Source: Poa pratensis (lineage: Eukaryota; Streptophyta; Magnoliopsida; Poales; Poaceae). Taken from it: a stretch of 64,000 bases of DNA. Position 1 is the first letter of the stretch, and every line of letters starts with the position of its first letter. The position numbers were made by a program, and so were the translations under genes. Location of the stretch: NCBI GenBank assembly GCA_947311845.1, contig CAMZMU010000111.1:17289282-17353281 (forward strand), in the 5' to 3' direction. Below the pieces are notes generated by a model. That model saw nothing but the letters and a program-made list of their open reading frames with translations. It searched no databases and was not told the origin of the DNA. Positions 54,339-64,000 of this stretch are shown here, piece after piece.

Positions 54339-56618
54339 ATGCTCCGCCTCCGTAGCAACCTCATCGCCCTCCGAGCCGCCTCCCGTGCCGCCGCCTCTCT
54401 CCTCCACCTCTCCACCGCTGCGGCCGCCGCCACCGCCGCACCCCCCGCCCAGTTCGTCGTCGAGGACTACCTCGTCGCCTCTTGCGGCCTCGCGCCAGCG
54501 CGAGCGGTCAGGGCCTCCAAATATCTCTCCCACCTCAAGTCACCTGCCAATGCCGACGCCGTCCGCGCATTCCTCGCCGCCGCAGGATTCGCCAAGCCGA
54601 CATCGCCTCGGCCGTTGCCGCCTACCCGCGGATCCTCTGCTCCAGTGTCGACAAAACCCTAACCCCCCGCGTCGCTCAGATACGGGACATGGGCCTCTCC
54701 CCTCCTCAGATCTCCCGCCTGTTGATCATCGCGCCCCTTATCTTTGTCAGCCCCGCCCGGATCTCCCGCCTCCCGTTCTATCTCTCCTTGCTGGGCTCCT
54801 ACGACAAGGTGGAGGCCGCCATCAAGGGCAATTTATTCCTCCTCTCAAGGAACATCGACACTGTTAAGCTCAACATTGCGTTCCTGCAGCAATGCGGACT
54901 GACTTGTGACGATATTACCGATCTCTATGCGCGTGGGCGTACCGGTAATATGCTCACCAACAATTTAGAGCATGTCAAGAAAATGGTGGCACGTGCAGAG
55001 AAGCTTGGTGTGAGCCGCTGCTCGGGGATGTTCAAGACAGCCCTGGTGATCGTCTGCGGCCAAAGGCCTGAGAGGATTACTGCAAAACTCCTCCTCGAAA
55101 TAGGCTTTCGCCCCGCTTTATAAATAAAGCAACGACCACCATACAACCACAGATACAAACGCGACACCACACAAGCTGGGGTCTCAGCAAACGCAATGCC
55201 CAAAGGAAAAAAAGAAACGAAGAACATGGCGAATCGACGAAACAGAGATGACCCGCCACCGCTGCACCCTCCGATATGTCCTCCACGCTCCCAGTACCCC
55301 GATGCGGCCAGTGCCAAGCAACACCTCCAGGAGGAGCGCCGTCGACACGACGTTGCTGCCGGACCAGCGAACTGGTCCTAGGGTTTCCCCCGACACTCGG
55401 CGTAAGGTGAACTGGGGTACCCACGACACCCTCCAACAAGGAATGGCACCACCCGAAGGCGGCCCCGTGTCGTTGTCAGCTAGGCTAACAAGGATTTCTC
55501 CCGACCCCAGACACAAACAACACCATGGCGCAATCGGAACACCACCACCCGCTTCTCCGTCCACAAGCATGCGCCACCACGGTCTTGTGTCATCATCCAC
55601 GCCGTCTCTTCATGAACACTGGTCCGCGACCTGCAAGACGAAGCACCCAACATCGCAGGAACGAGGGACAGCAGCATCGTCGACCCGCGGGAGGGAACAA
55701 CCTCCACCACCGAGGGGCGGTACTCGACCGGACAGAGCCGCCGGAGCAAACCAGCCCACGCTGGCCGGCCGGGCCAAACAGGCCCGTAAAGCTTCTGCAG
55801 CTCTGCTGCAACAAGCAGGTCACAACGCCGCCGTCCCCTACACCCGCGGCGTCGCCGCCGTCATCTCCAGAAGGTGTAGCAGTAGTTGGCGCCCCGGCCC
55901 GCCCAGGCCCAGATCGGGCCCGCCTGGCCCAGATCCGGGCTGGAGGCAGGGCGCCGTCACCGCTGCTCCCCGCCGCTGCCGGCGTCTCCGCACCGGCGCC
56001 ACTCGGATTTCTCCGAGCCACGTCCTCCCTAAGCACGCCGTCGCCGGAGACTCGCCGCCCCGCGCGACCGCCACCGAACGCGGGGAAAGACCATCCACCG
56101 CCGCCGGCACCGCCCGAGCCTCGCTCGGCGGCTCGCGCCGGCGGCGGCGGAGAGGAGAGGCGGGAGGGAGGCGAGGGGAGGGCGGGACAGGGCCGCGCCG
56201 GCCGCCGCGGGGGCGGCGCGGTCGCGGGATAGAGAAGGGTTCGGGGAGGAGCGAGATGGTCGCTTTCCTCACTTGTATTTTTCACCGGATTACTGCAAAA
56301 CTGGAGTCGTTGGAGATGGCTCTTGGATACTCGGAGGCCAAGCTGGCCGTGCGCAGGTGGCCAGGCATTCTCAGTCTGTCAGAAGTAAGTCTTAGCCACA
56401 GGGTGGAGTTCCTGAGGATGGAGTTTGGGTTAGAGCCTTCATACATCGCGTACAAGCCGGTCATTCTCACCTGCAGCATGGAGAGGCGGATGATCCCACG
56501 GCATTTTCTCATACATGTTCTGAAGGCGAAGGGGTTGGTCAACAAAGACATTGACTTGAAGTACCTATTTTCATTAAGCCACAACAAATTTGTAGAGAGG
56601 TACCTGCACCGTCGATGA
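54339..56618 (+). pseudogene. mTERF-family gene copy, split by a LINE
   Basis: Start ATG 54339 with a basic, serine- and alanine-rich presequence (probable organelle targeting). A conserved stretch follows: FVVEDYLVASCGLAPARAV, then a one-base loss near 54598 changes frame; it continues DIASAVAAYPRILCSSVDKT, AQIRDMGLSPPQISRLL, LLGSYDKVEAA, LEHVKKMVARAEKLGV and FKTALVIVCG. A LINE (55090-56286) interrupts at AKL; the rest follows as ESLEMALGYSEAKLAV, FGLEPSYIAYKPVI, RRMIPRHFLIHVLKAKGLV and FVERYLHRR, stop 56618. Alternating helix pairs of about 31-37 residues are the mTERF fold. Two lesions make it non-functional unless the frame shift is a sequence error and the LINE is spliced out. Confidence 0.92.
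55090..56286 (-). mobile_element. LINE 3' end inside the mTERF exon, 1.2 kb
   Basis: Flanked by GGATTACTGCAAAACT at 55074-55089 and 56287-56302 (16 bp, perfect). The 3' end is on the left: the minus strand ends ..ATAAAGCGGGGCGAAAGCC.., with hairpin GCTTTAT-AA-ATAAAGC (55115-55130) and no clear poly(A). GC-rich interior with chance ORFs on both strands. Confidence 0.88.
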
Positions 56619-57232
56619 ATGTGTTCCAGGCAGATGCTTATCCTGCTGCTTGTGAAGGGAATATCCTTCGTGAAGTCTAACTGTTAGAGATTGAAACATG
56701 GATTTGAAGGTCTATTCTGTTTACCATGTTGGCCTAAGTTAATGTATTGACGTCCTCAGTTCTGAATGGAATCTGTGAATTTGATTAAATGTGCTGTGAT
56801 TGAGCTTATAATTTTTGTTGTTATTTCTGAAGTGTTTTGATAATCTTATTTTGGTGGCTCATTGTTCGTTTCCTGCTTCGTAGACCTTACTCATGCTGCC
56901 AAATGCTTTGTTATAGCCTCACAGAAAGAAATTCATTCCCTTTATTGTTGTGCTACTAATTTATACTGTATTTGATAGCTGCTGAATTTATGTATGTGAT
57001 GAGTTGATGACTTGCAGGAATATACTCTAAATTCCTGATGATATGTCATCAATTTATCCATATTGGGCTGGCTGTTAATTTATCGATTCGGTAACCTACC
57101 AACCTACGGTAAGTGCTACTGGATCTTGAGGTTACACCATAGTTCTATTTTGAAATTGTTGCAGGAGAATGATATACTTGCATTGTTGTACCAGCTATGA
57201 TATGACCGTAGCTTTTCCACATGAAATTTTGG
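56619..57232 (+). other. 3' flank of the split mTERF copy
   Basis: Untranslated and intergenic. 56757-57010 matches the fragments at 23057-27100 and preserves the site where the Helitron inserted in the other copy (TGCTACTAATTTATACTGTATTTGAT). Confidence 0.7.
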
Positions 57233-57870
57233 TTAAAGTTTTTTTCGCGAAAACGCAAAAGACTTTTGCGTTTCATTTTATTGAAAAGGTAGAGTTTGTT
57301 ACATTCCTCCTAGGAGGCGATTACAGGGCAAAACAACTGAGTCAGTGCACGTCCCAGGACTGCGGGAGAACAGCACGAAGGCCTAAAGCGCCGGCGCTTG
57401 CCCAAAGGGCTGCTTCTTCTTTGATCTTCGTCGCCAAGCCTTGGACTGATGGTCGTCCTCTGTCGACGACGCAGTCATTCCTGTGCTTCCATATCATCCA
57501 GGGCACAAGCAGAGTCGTGGAGGCTAGCCCCTTGCGCATGGGTTTGGGGGTGGCCTGTCGTGCCGCGATCCACCAGGCGTTTAGCGTCTCTTCGCCGTCA
57601 GGAGGGCGGCATGGCATCCGCAATCATGACAAGATCTCGAACCAGACCTGCCGGGAGAAGGGGCAGGCTAGGAGGAGATGGTGCATGGTTTCGGGTGCCT
57701 GGTCGCAGAGCGGGCAGCGTGTGGGGTGTTGCAGGCCACGGCGTGCCAGGCGGTCAGCGGTCCAGCAGCGGTCGAGGTGGGCGAGCCAATGGAAGAAGCG
57801 CACGCGCGGCGGCGCCCAGCTTCCACGCATCGCAGGTGATGGAGCCTTGGAAGGTGAACTCGAAGAGCTC
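57233..57870 (-). mobile_element. 5'-truncated LINE with the end of ORF2
   Basis: Minus-strand coding: FQGSITCDAWK-type text, a frame change, SWAPPRVRFFHWLAHLDRCW, then the zinc-binding RVT domain GLQHPTRCPLCDQAPETMHHLLLACPFSRQVW, a further change at about 57623, and the end LVPWMIWKHRNDCVVDR to the stop near 57342. The poly(A) end is the T/C run at 57240. A perfect 9-bp hairpin ACGCAAAAG/CTTTTGCGT (57253-57271) lies close to it. No clear target duplication was found. Confidence 0.85.
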
Positions 57871-58310
57871 AATTCAAATGAGGTTTTGTTTGGTTCAGCG
57901 GATGACGAATTAGAAGATTTGAAAGAAATGTATGATGGCAGCTTTTGAACTTGTTTTGGTTGGTTGATTAGTAGAGAAGATGTGATCTTAAATATGGTTG
58001 GAAAATAATTAGGACCAGTAGCTCCGATTTCATCTTGCTGAGTTCGAATAGCTTTTTGTATGTGTATCCTCCGTTTTCAGGAGTTTTGCTATGAAGCATA
58101 GGTGGCAGCAATCTCCAATTGCCCTCTTAAAGCTGGATTTGTTTTGGTTTCAGGTGAAATATTCTGAAACATGAATTTTTTATATGTTTCTTGGTGTTTA
58201 GGGTGGTTAATTGTTACCTATGATGCCTAATCATGTACGGTTTAACTTGCCAAACCAGTTTTTGATTGCTAAATAAGCTCAGTCCATGGAGTTTGATCTG
58301 GTATGTAGTA
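57871..58310 (+). other. Sequence right of the LINE, with a gene-like ORF tail
   Basis: The plus strand reads NSNEVLFGSADDELEDLKEMYDGSF and a stop at 57948; it looks like the C-terminus of a protein but I do not recognise it and its upstream part is displaced by the LINE. The rest is AT-rich. Confidence 0.3.
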
Positions 58311-58507
58311 CTCCCTCCGTCCCTATTTAGGTAACAATCGTTGCTAAATATGATATTTTTCACAAAAATTATACCGTTAAAACGATTGTTTGAATACGAA
58401 TCCGATGGTACATTTTTGTTAGCAAATAACACATATTTTATCAGTGAAATTTATGGTCAAAATTGTTGCACGCAAAACTAAGACGCCACCTAAATAGGAA
58501 AGGAGAG
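58311..58507. mobile_element. Stowaway MITE, 197 bp
   Basis: Begins CTCCCTCCGTCCCTATTTAG and ends CTAAATAGGAAAGGAGAG, flanked by TA (58309-58310 and 58508-58509). Confidence 0.93.
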
Positions 58508-58509
58508 TA

Positions 58510-60109
58510 CATTGGAACCTTATTCTCTAAAATGTTGGTGTTCATTTTCTGTTGTGACCCTGCTGAAATTTAATTTTGTTGGGGAACGTAGGTCTTTTTG
58601 GTTTTTTGCTGTGTATTGTTGTGACTTCAACCTGTCAAAATTTTCAAGACACCAAGAAGGAACAGTTCGCAATGCAGCTGTTTGTTCACTCTTATCTTTG
58701 GCATGCCCCTGCAGTTATATCTTTGAATTATCCGATGCTTGAATCTTTGTGGTTGCAGTAGATTTTATTGATTTCTGTCCTTGCATGCTGTTCATGTAGA
58801 CAACAGACAGTTCCCGTGTTTATAAGACCTTGTAGAATATCTTTGTGTTGTGAGCGACATACATTAATGGCATCTTTTAGATAGATTAGCAATGAGCCGT
58901 AGCATGTCATTGCAAACATTGTCGCCGCGTCTTAAAACTTTTGTGTTGAACCTGTTTCTCATCATTTGATGGTACACCAGAGACCCATATGGTTGGGTCG
59001 ATGCCAATCATGGCTTTCTGGACCAATGTTTATTACTCTAACTATTTATACACTGAAGAACACCCTTAGTGGTGTCATTTGTGTTGTACCATGTAACCTC
59101 GTCAGCAAACTGGTCACACCATACGTTTATCAAATGTATCTAGACAGAACATTCTCAGAATTTGTGGTGTTTTGGTTCCTTTCTCCGTTAACCTATTCAT
59201 CTGTCTTCGATGATGTCCATATGGCAATTGATGGGTGTGTCCCCGAACCTGTTCACAGTTCAGTATTGTTGTTTGCACCAAATTGTTGGTCTATGACTTT
59301 AATGATGACATGTGAGAGCATGTGACAATTAGCCAGAGATAGCACACACTGAGTTTATTTTTGTCGAAAATTCTTTGTCAGTCCACTGCCTCTCTTTGCC
59401 TTCCGTCTGCAGAGTTACTAGAAAGTCACAACCTGGACAATTTTCTTCTTTTTTTTGGAGGGTAGGGTCAGAGTAATTTTCATCATATAAGCTACCGTTT
59501 TGTTTAGTCATGTCAACTCTGATATTCAGTGGTATGTACGCATGACTTGTCAGGAAGTATGAATGGAAATATGGAATAACATCATATGAGATGTAGTGAT
59601 TAAATTGTTACCTCTATCTTCTAGGTGATGTAGCTTTTATCTGTCTATAAGATAAATGTATTTACATGCTTACTTAGGGGAAGCTCACAGTTTCAGTTTT
59701 TCTGCCACAGATGAGACTTCATTAGGAGGTAAATAAGTTAGAGAAGCAAAATCAGACCTGCAGGATCAGAATCCATATATACTTAACAGGACCTGTAATA
59801 ATTGTTTCAGAGAGTTCTACTTATTTCTTATACCCTATTCCCTTTAATTCATCATAACATGTTCTCACCCTTTGAATTCTTAGAAACTGGATATGGATAA
59901 AATAGTCTTACTGTTTACTAAAAAAAGAAGATAAAATAGTCTTACTGATTCCGAGGAGGAAGACGAGGATGGAATGCTGTTTCTTGTATTGCAGACATTA
60001 TGCCTAGCTTCTAGAACCCCATACAATATTCTGATGGCTGCAATTGTGCCTTAATGTGGATTGTAATAACAATTGACGCTGACATATTGCATGGATGAAA
60101 GGGACGTAC
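58510..60109. other. Intergenic sequence
   Basis: AT-rich. The ORFs at 58512-58760 and 58966-59325 have no recognisable domain or codon pattern. The later exons of the PIN gene would be expected here on the minus strand, and none is seen. Confidence 0.5.
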
Positions 60110-60883
60110 TTGAAGGCAATGAGAGACCAGATGAGGCCAAGGATGCTCGCGTATGTGTTTGGAATCCTCAGAATCTTCTTCACTGCCATCCACAAGACAT
60201 GCATCACCGACGGCGCCTTGACGACGTCTCCAAAGGTACCATGCACCTCCTTGTCCTTGACGACTGACGTCGTCTTCGTGATCTGGACATCAACAACCGC
60301 CATCGTCCGTGGTCTCAATGGTCATGGCCACCTGGTGAGACAGCTCTAGGTCGTCGCCACCATTTGCACCTCTATGGCGATGCAGCAGGGCTGATGCGGC
60401 AGCCTCCATGTACTCGTAGAGGAAGATGATGACCTTGTACCAGAAGCAGAACTGCATGACGACGATGGGCTTCATGATGGCCGAGACCGGCCCGAACATG
60501 CCGTTGAGGAGCGGCAGGCCCATGATGACGGTGTTGGGCAGCGTAGCCACGGAGAAGGCGGTGACCACCCACTGCAGCTGCAGCGGCTTCGCCCCGTCGC
60601 GGCGCGCCCACAGCGCCTGGGCCATGAGCCCGAGCAGGATGACCACCTTCTGCAGGGTGTCGGCGGCGACGAGGCGGCCGTCCATGGCGTAGATGTCGTT
60701 GGTGGAGACCATGTGGAAGATGAGCACGGGCACGGCGTAGAGCACGACGAAGTGGTTGATCCCCGCGCACTGCTCGTCGGAGAAAGCCTTGAGCCACCGC
60801 ACCGACGCTTAGACCAGCGCGGCCGCCGTGTACAGCGGCGCCATGGCCTCGAGGACCTGATACACGGCCGAGCCAGTGATCAT
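60110..60883 (-). pseudogene. PIN-type auxin efflux carrier, exon 1 only (short-PIN, PIN5-like)
   Basis: ATG at 60883: MITGSAVYQVLEAMAPLYTA, then VRWLKAFSDEQCAGINHFV, YAVPVLIFHMVSTNDIYAMD, KVVILLGLMAQALW, WVVTAFSVATLPNTVIMG and MKPIVVMQFCFWYKVIIFLY, which are membrane helices 1-5 of PIN proteins, then a short loop and IPNTYASILGLIWSLIAFK at a GT donor (about 60109). The short loop fits the endoplasmic-reticulum PIN5 type that moves auxin inside the cell. A TAA replaces a codon after AAALV (about residue 27), a frame shift lies near 60300-60318, and no downstream exon is seen, so it is a dead fragment. Confidence 0.93.
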
Positions 60884-61958
60884 AATGCCCCTAGTCAGTC
60901 TCTAGCTACTCGTAATGGTGTGATGCTGGTACTGTGTTGTAGTAGTACGTAGAATGGGAGTTCAGGTTCTCGGGTGGACCTTGCGCGAAGTATTTATGGA
61001 GGCAAGGTGCTAGATCATGTATAGGACTCCTGACCGTATGTATCATATCAAGTTTTAGGTTGGTAGTAACCCCGTATGCCACGACGTGGTCTCGTAGGAA
61101 GTGTGCGTCATTTCTTGTTAATTTTTCTCCCTTCCTGTCTGTCTTTGTCTTTTTAGCAACTACTCCTACTAGCACCGTTGCCTGTGTTGGCACAGCCCTG
61201 ATTCGTCGAGTGCTCTCCGGCGATGGCGACGAAGCCAGCAGGCTCGATGTGCGTCCCGGCCTGTACCAAGCTAGCTAGCAAAGCTGGCTTTGATTGATTC
61301 CTCCGGCGATCCGAACAAGTCTGTTGGTGTGCGTGTTGTTTCCAGGATACTATTCTCACTGTGCCCCGCAATTTGTGTCATGATCTCACATTCTCACTGT
61401 TGCATTTAGATGCTCGTCATCGCCCGGAGCCCCGAAGTTGGGCTATTCGAGGAGGCCGCCCGCCTGACTACATCATTAAGTTGTGATGAAAAGTTAGGGA
61501 AGATATAAACTGATCTTCGTGTATCCTTTGTTACACAAATGGTTTTGTGACCCTTGCTAGATTATTATAACTCTGCCGTTCACACTTTTCAACTTTCGAT
61601 TGGATATATCACTAGTTGAACTTTGTGTATCCACGATTGATGCATAAAAATATAACAATAACGGCGCAAAATTGATTAATAATCATACGTAGCATTTTTC
61701 ATTTCTCCAGTATAATGAAATCGTGTTCACCAGCTGTATTTCGTGACGTTTAACCTGTGTTGCAGAGTTCAAGGCTTGAACTGCGACACAAACTACAGAA
61801 CATAGCAGAACGTGAAGAGAAAAACACCCCATTCTTTTTGCCCGTAGGCCCCTTCCAGACGCCATGTGGACAGAATAACCGCCTCCAGGTCGGTTCGTGA
61901 CCAATTTACTCATCTGACATAAGTTAAGCGGAATTTTTTTTGCCTCCCGGGGAACATT
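60884..61958. other. Upstream of the PIN fragment, intergenic
   Basis: The first 100 bases may be the old PIN leader. No other gene or transposon end recognised. Confidence 0.5.
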
Positions 61959-62311
61959 GATCCTGCTATTTCAAAATTTTAAAAATCGTATTTACATGTT
62001 CAATTTTTTTGTGAAAGAAAGCCGGATGTAACCAATGATGCATACCACGAACGTGCAAAATATATAATTTTGAATACTTTGTAACATGGGCTATAAAAAA
62101 TGACAAACCTGGTAAATGTTAGCGTTTTCAAAATATGCATACAGATACACACTTTTGCCACTTTTGTGTAGCTTAGAACACAAAGTATTTGAAATTGATT
62201 TTTGCAAGTTTCTGGGATACTAGATACACCATTGGCTACATTCTGATTTTTTTGTGTGTTTTCTTTAAAACTTGTAAATATGATATTTCGATTTTTTTAA
62301 ATAGCAGATCA
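61959..62311. mobile_element. AT-rich MITE-like inverted-repeat element
   Basis: The left arm TGATCCTGCTATTTCAAAA..ATCGTATTTACATGTTC and the inverted right arm TGATCTGCTATTTAAAAAA..ATCATATTTACAAGTTT match over about 45 bases. The interior shares words with the MITE at 53829 (AACGTGCAAAATAT, GGCTATAAA). No target duplication was identified. Confidence 0.55.
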
Positions 62312-62453
62312 CTTGTAAATATGATTTCCGAATATTTATCGAGTAGTTTTTAAGTCATTAAAAGAAGTGGGCCTAATTCGCTATAGATTCAGTCACCGAT
62401 TGGGCTTGAGTTAGAGAGCTCCAGCCTGGTTGTCCTCCTACATTCGCACGGTA

Positions 62454-63973
62454 ATGGCGCGGAGGTCCTCTTTTTCCTTGCGCCACCTCCACCGCACCGC
62501 ATCAATCCCCCCGCCACCACGTGCCGCTGGCCAGGCCGCCTGCCACCGCCACCCACGGCCGGCCCCGCTTCCGCGGCGCCTCGCCGTCCCGGCCTCCTCC
62601 AACCATCGCCTACCGCCGGTCCGCCGCCGCCCCCGGCTTCCCTCTAAAGCCCCCCCACTCCGGCGAGCTCCCCCACCGCACCTGCACCCCGCACCCCCCT
62701 CGTTAAGATTCTTGCTCGCCTCTGCCGCGTCTCCGGCGGTTCCGGGTCGCTCCATTCTCCTCGTCGCCGTCGGCCGCCGCGGCCAGCCGCGTCGCCCGCC
62801 CGCCGCCGACTCGTCCTTCAGCTCCGTCCCCTCCCCTCCCCTCCCCTCGCCGTCTCCTTCAGCTCTGGTGGCCGTCGCCGTCGTCTCCTTCCCTCGCTTT
62901 TGGGCCGGCCCACTTCAGCGCGTCGTGAAGGATGGAGGGTACACGGAGCGCATTGCCTCCCATGCCCCTGCCTCTCCCCTCCTCCGGTTCCACCTCTCCA
63001 CCGCCGCCGCACCCCCCGCCAAGTTCGTCGCCGAGGACTACCTCGTCGTCTCCTGCGGTCTCGCACCAGCGCAAACGCTCAAGGCCTCCAAGCGCCTCCG
63101 CCACCTCAAGTCACCCACCAACCCGGACGCCGTCCATGCATTCCTCGCCGACGCTGGCATCGCCAAAGATGACATCGCCTCGGCGATTGCCTTGGACCCG
63201 CGGCTCCTCTGCTCCAAAGTGGACAAAACCCTATCCCCCCGCGTCGCCCAGCTCCGGGACATGGGTCTCTCCACTCCCCAGATCTCCCGCCTCGTTACCA
63301 TCATCCGAGGATCCTTCGCAGCCCCTACCGGATCGCCCGCCTCGAGTTCTGGATCTCCTTGCTGGGCTCCTACGACAAGGTGGAAGCCGCCCTCAAAACC
63401 AACTTTTATCTCCTCGAAAATGACATTGAGAATGTGGTCAAGCCCAACTTGGTGTTCCTGCAGCAGTGCGGCCTAAGTGATTGTGATTTTGCCAAGCTCT
63501 ATAGGTGCACCGGCAAATTGCTCACCAGCAACTTAGAGCATCTGAAGAAACTGGTGGCACGTGCTGAAGAGCTAGGCGTGAAGCGTTCCTCGGGGATGTT
63601 CAAGACGACGTTGATGGCCGTCTGCAACTTCACTCCTGATAAAATTAGTACCAAAATGGAGTCATTGGAGAGGGCTCTTGGATACCCTGAGGCCAAGGTG
63701 GCTGTGTGCAAGTTGCCAAGCATCCTAAATCTGTCAGAGTTCACGGTGGCTCAGAGGGTGGAGGTCCTGCGGATGGAGTTTGGGCTTGAGCCTTCATACA
63801 TAGCGCACAGGCCGGCCATTATGATGTACAACTTGGAGAGGCGGTTGATCCCACGGCATTATGTCATACATATTCTGAAGGCGAAGAGATTGGTCAAGAG
63901 AGATATCGACTTGTTCGGTGTGTTTTGCTCAACTCACGAAAAATTTGTGGAAAAGTATCTTGACCGTCGATGA
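62454..63973 (+). pseudogene. mTERF-family gene copy with one frame break
   Basis: Open from ATG 62454 (or 62430) through a long proline-, arginine- and serine-rich lead. The family part starts at about 62985 (FHLSTAAAPPAKFVAEDYLVV), then SCGLAPAQTLKASKRL, DDIASAIALDPRLLCSKVDKT and AQLRDMGLSTPQISRLVTII. One shift near 63315-63325 moves to the frame LLGSYDKVEAALKTNFYLLE, LYRCTGKLLTSNLEHLKKLV, ARAEELGV, ISTKMESLERALGYPEAK, FGLEPSYIAHRPAIM, RRLIPRHYVIHILKAKRL and FVEKYLDRR, stop at 63973. It is the best-kept mTERF copy here. If the single shift is a sequencing error it would be an intact organelle nucleic-acid-binding protein. The 500-base lead is not shared with the 54-kb copy and may hold an unspliced intron or insertion. 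Confidence 0.88.
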
Positions 63974-64000
63974 GTGTGTTCTTTGGCTTGCAGACGATAG

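Noticed and set aside
55248..56618. Plus-strand ORF of 456 residues joining GC-rich text to an mTERF end
   Set aside because: The first 330 residues are antisense LINE sequence; only the last hundred are mTERF. The join is made by the insertion.
57169..57948. Plus-strand ORF of 259 residues
   Set aside because: Mostly the antisense of LINE ORF2 (57240-57870); only the last 25 residues may be genuine.
1..64000. CRISPR array, bacterial operon or phage
   Set aside because: All repeats are explained by plant transposons, minisatellites or decayed duplications; no spaced identical repeats with unique spacers.

Overview
This is plant nuclear DNA, almost certainly from a grass and most likely a cool-season (pooid) cereal or forage grass. 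The evidence is nested LTR retrotransposons of the Copia, Athila and Tat types, Stowaway MITEs starting CTCCCTCCGT, GC-rich first exons, a PLS-class PPR gene and a family of mTERF genes. The species cannot be named from the sequence alone. I found no bacterial genes, tRNA, rRNA or CRISPR array.

Layout. 1-23 kb is one stack of insertions. A PIF/Harbinger transposon (transposase remnant 8016-8799, right terminus 23056) was hit by a long-LTR Copia element (1-8015) and by a hAT element (9051-22673). The hAT interior holds a short-LTR Copia fragment (about 21003-22266), an Athila-like LTR (from 10139) and a complete minus-strand Athila element (11114-20873, TSD ATGTG). 23-27 kb is the 3' flank of a lost or displaced mTERF gene copy, interrupted by the Harbinger, a LINE 3' end (23084-23660) and a Helitron (23841-27052), and followed by a Stowaway. 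28-32 kb carries the only long intact cellular gene, an intronless 511-residue PPR protein (29950-31485, minus). A broken mTERF copy lies at about 33.0-34.1 kb. 35.9-50.4 kb is a LINE 3' end split by a 13.3-kb Tat-type Ty3 element (36970-50235, TSD ACAGG). A MuDR-like transposase fragment (52.3-52.9 kb) and two MITEs precede a second broken mTERF copy (54339-56618), which a LINE has split. Another LINE tail, a Stowaway and a PIN auxin-carrier pseudogene (60110-60883) come before the last mTERF copy (62454-63973), which has a single frame break.

How it fits together. The cellular content is a tandem mTERF family plus one PPR gene, both of which encode organelle RNA or DNA factors. Everything else is transposon layers. 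Target-site duplications let the order of many insertions be read, and the mTERF copy at 57 kb preserves the 'empty site' of the Helitron at 23.8-27.1 kb. The most interesting structures are inside the retrotransposons. The Athila element has an extra ORF behind what looks like a private internal promoter, built like an Athila LTR promoter. The Tat element carries a multi-exon gene on the strand opposite to gag-pol. All calls come from reading sequence; no database search was run.
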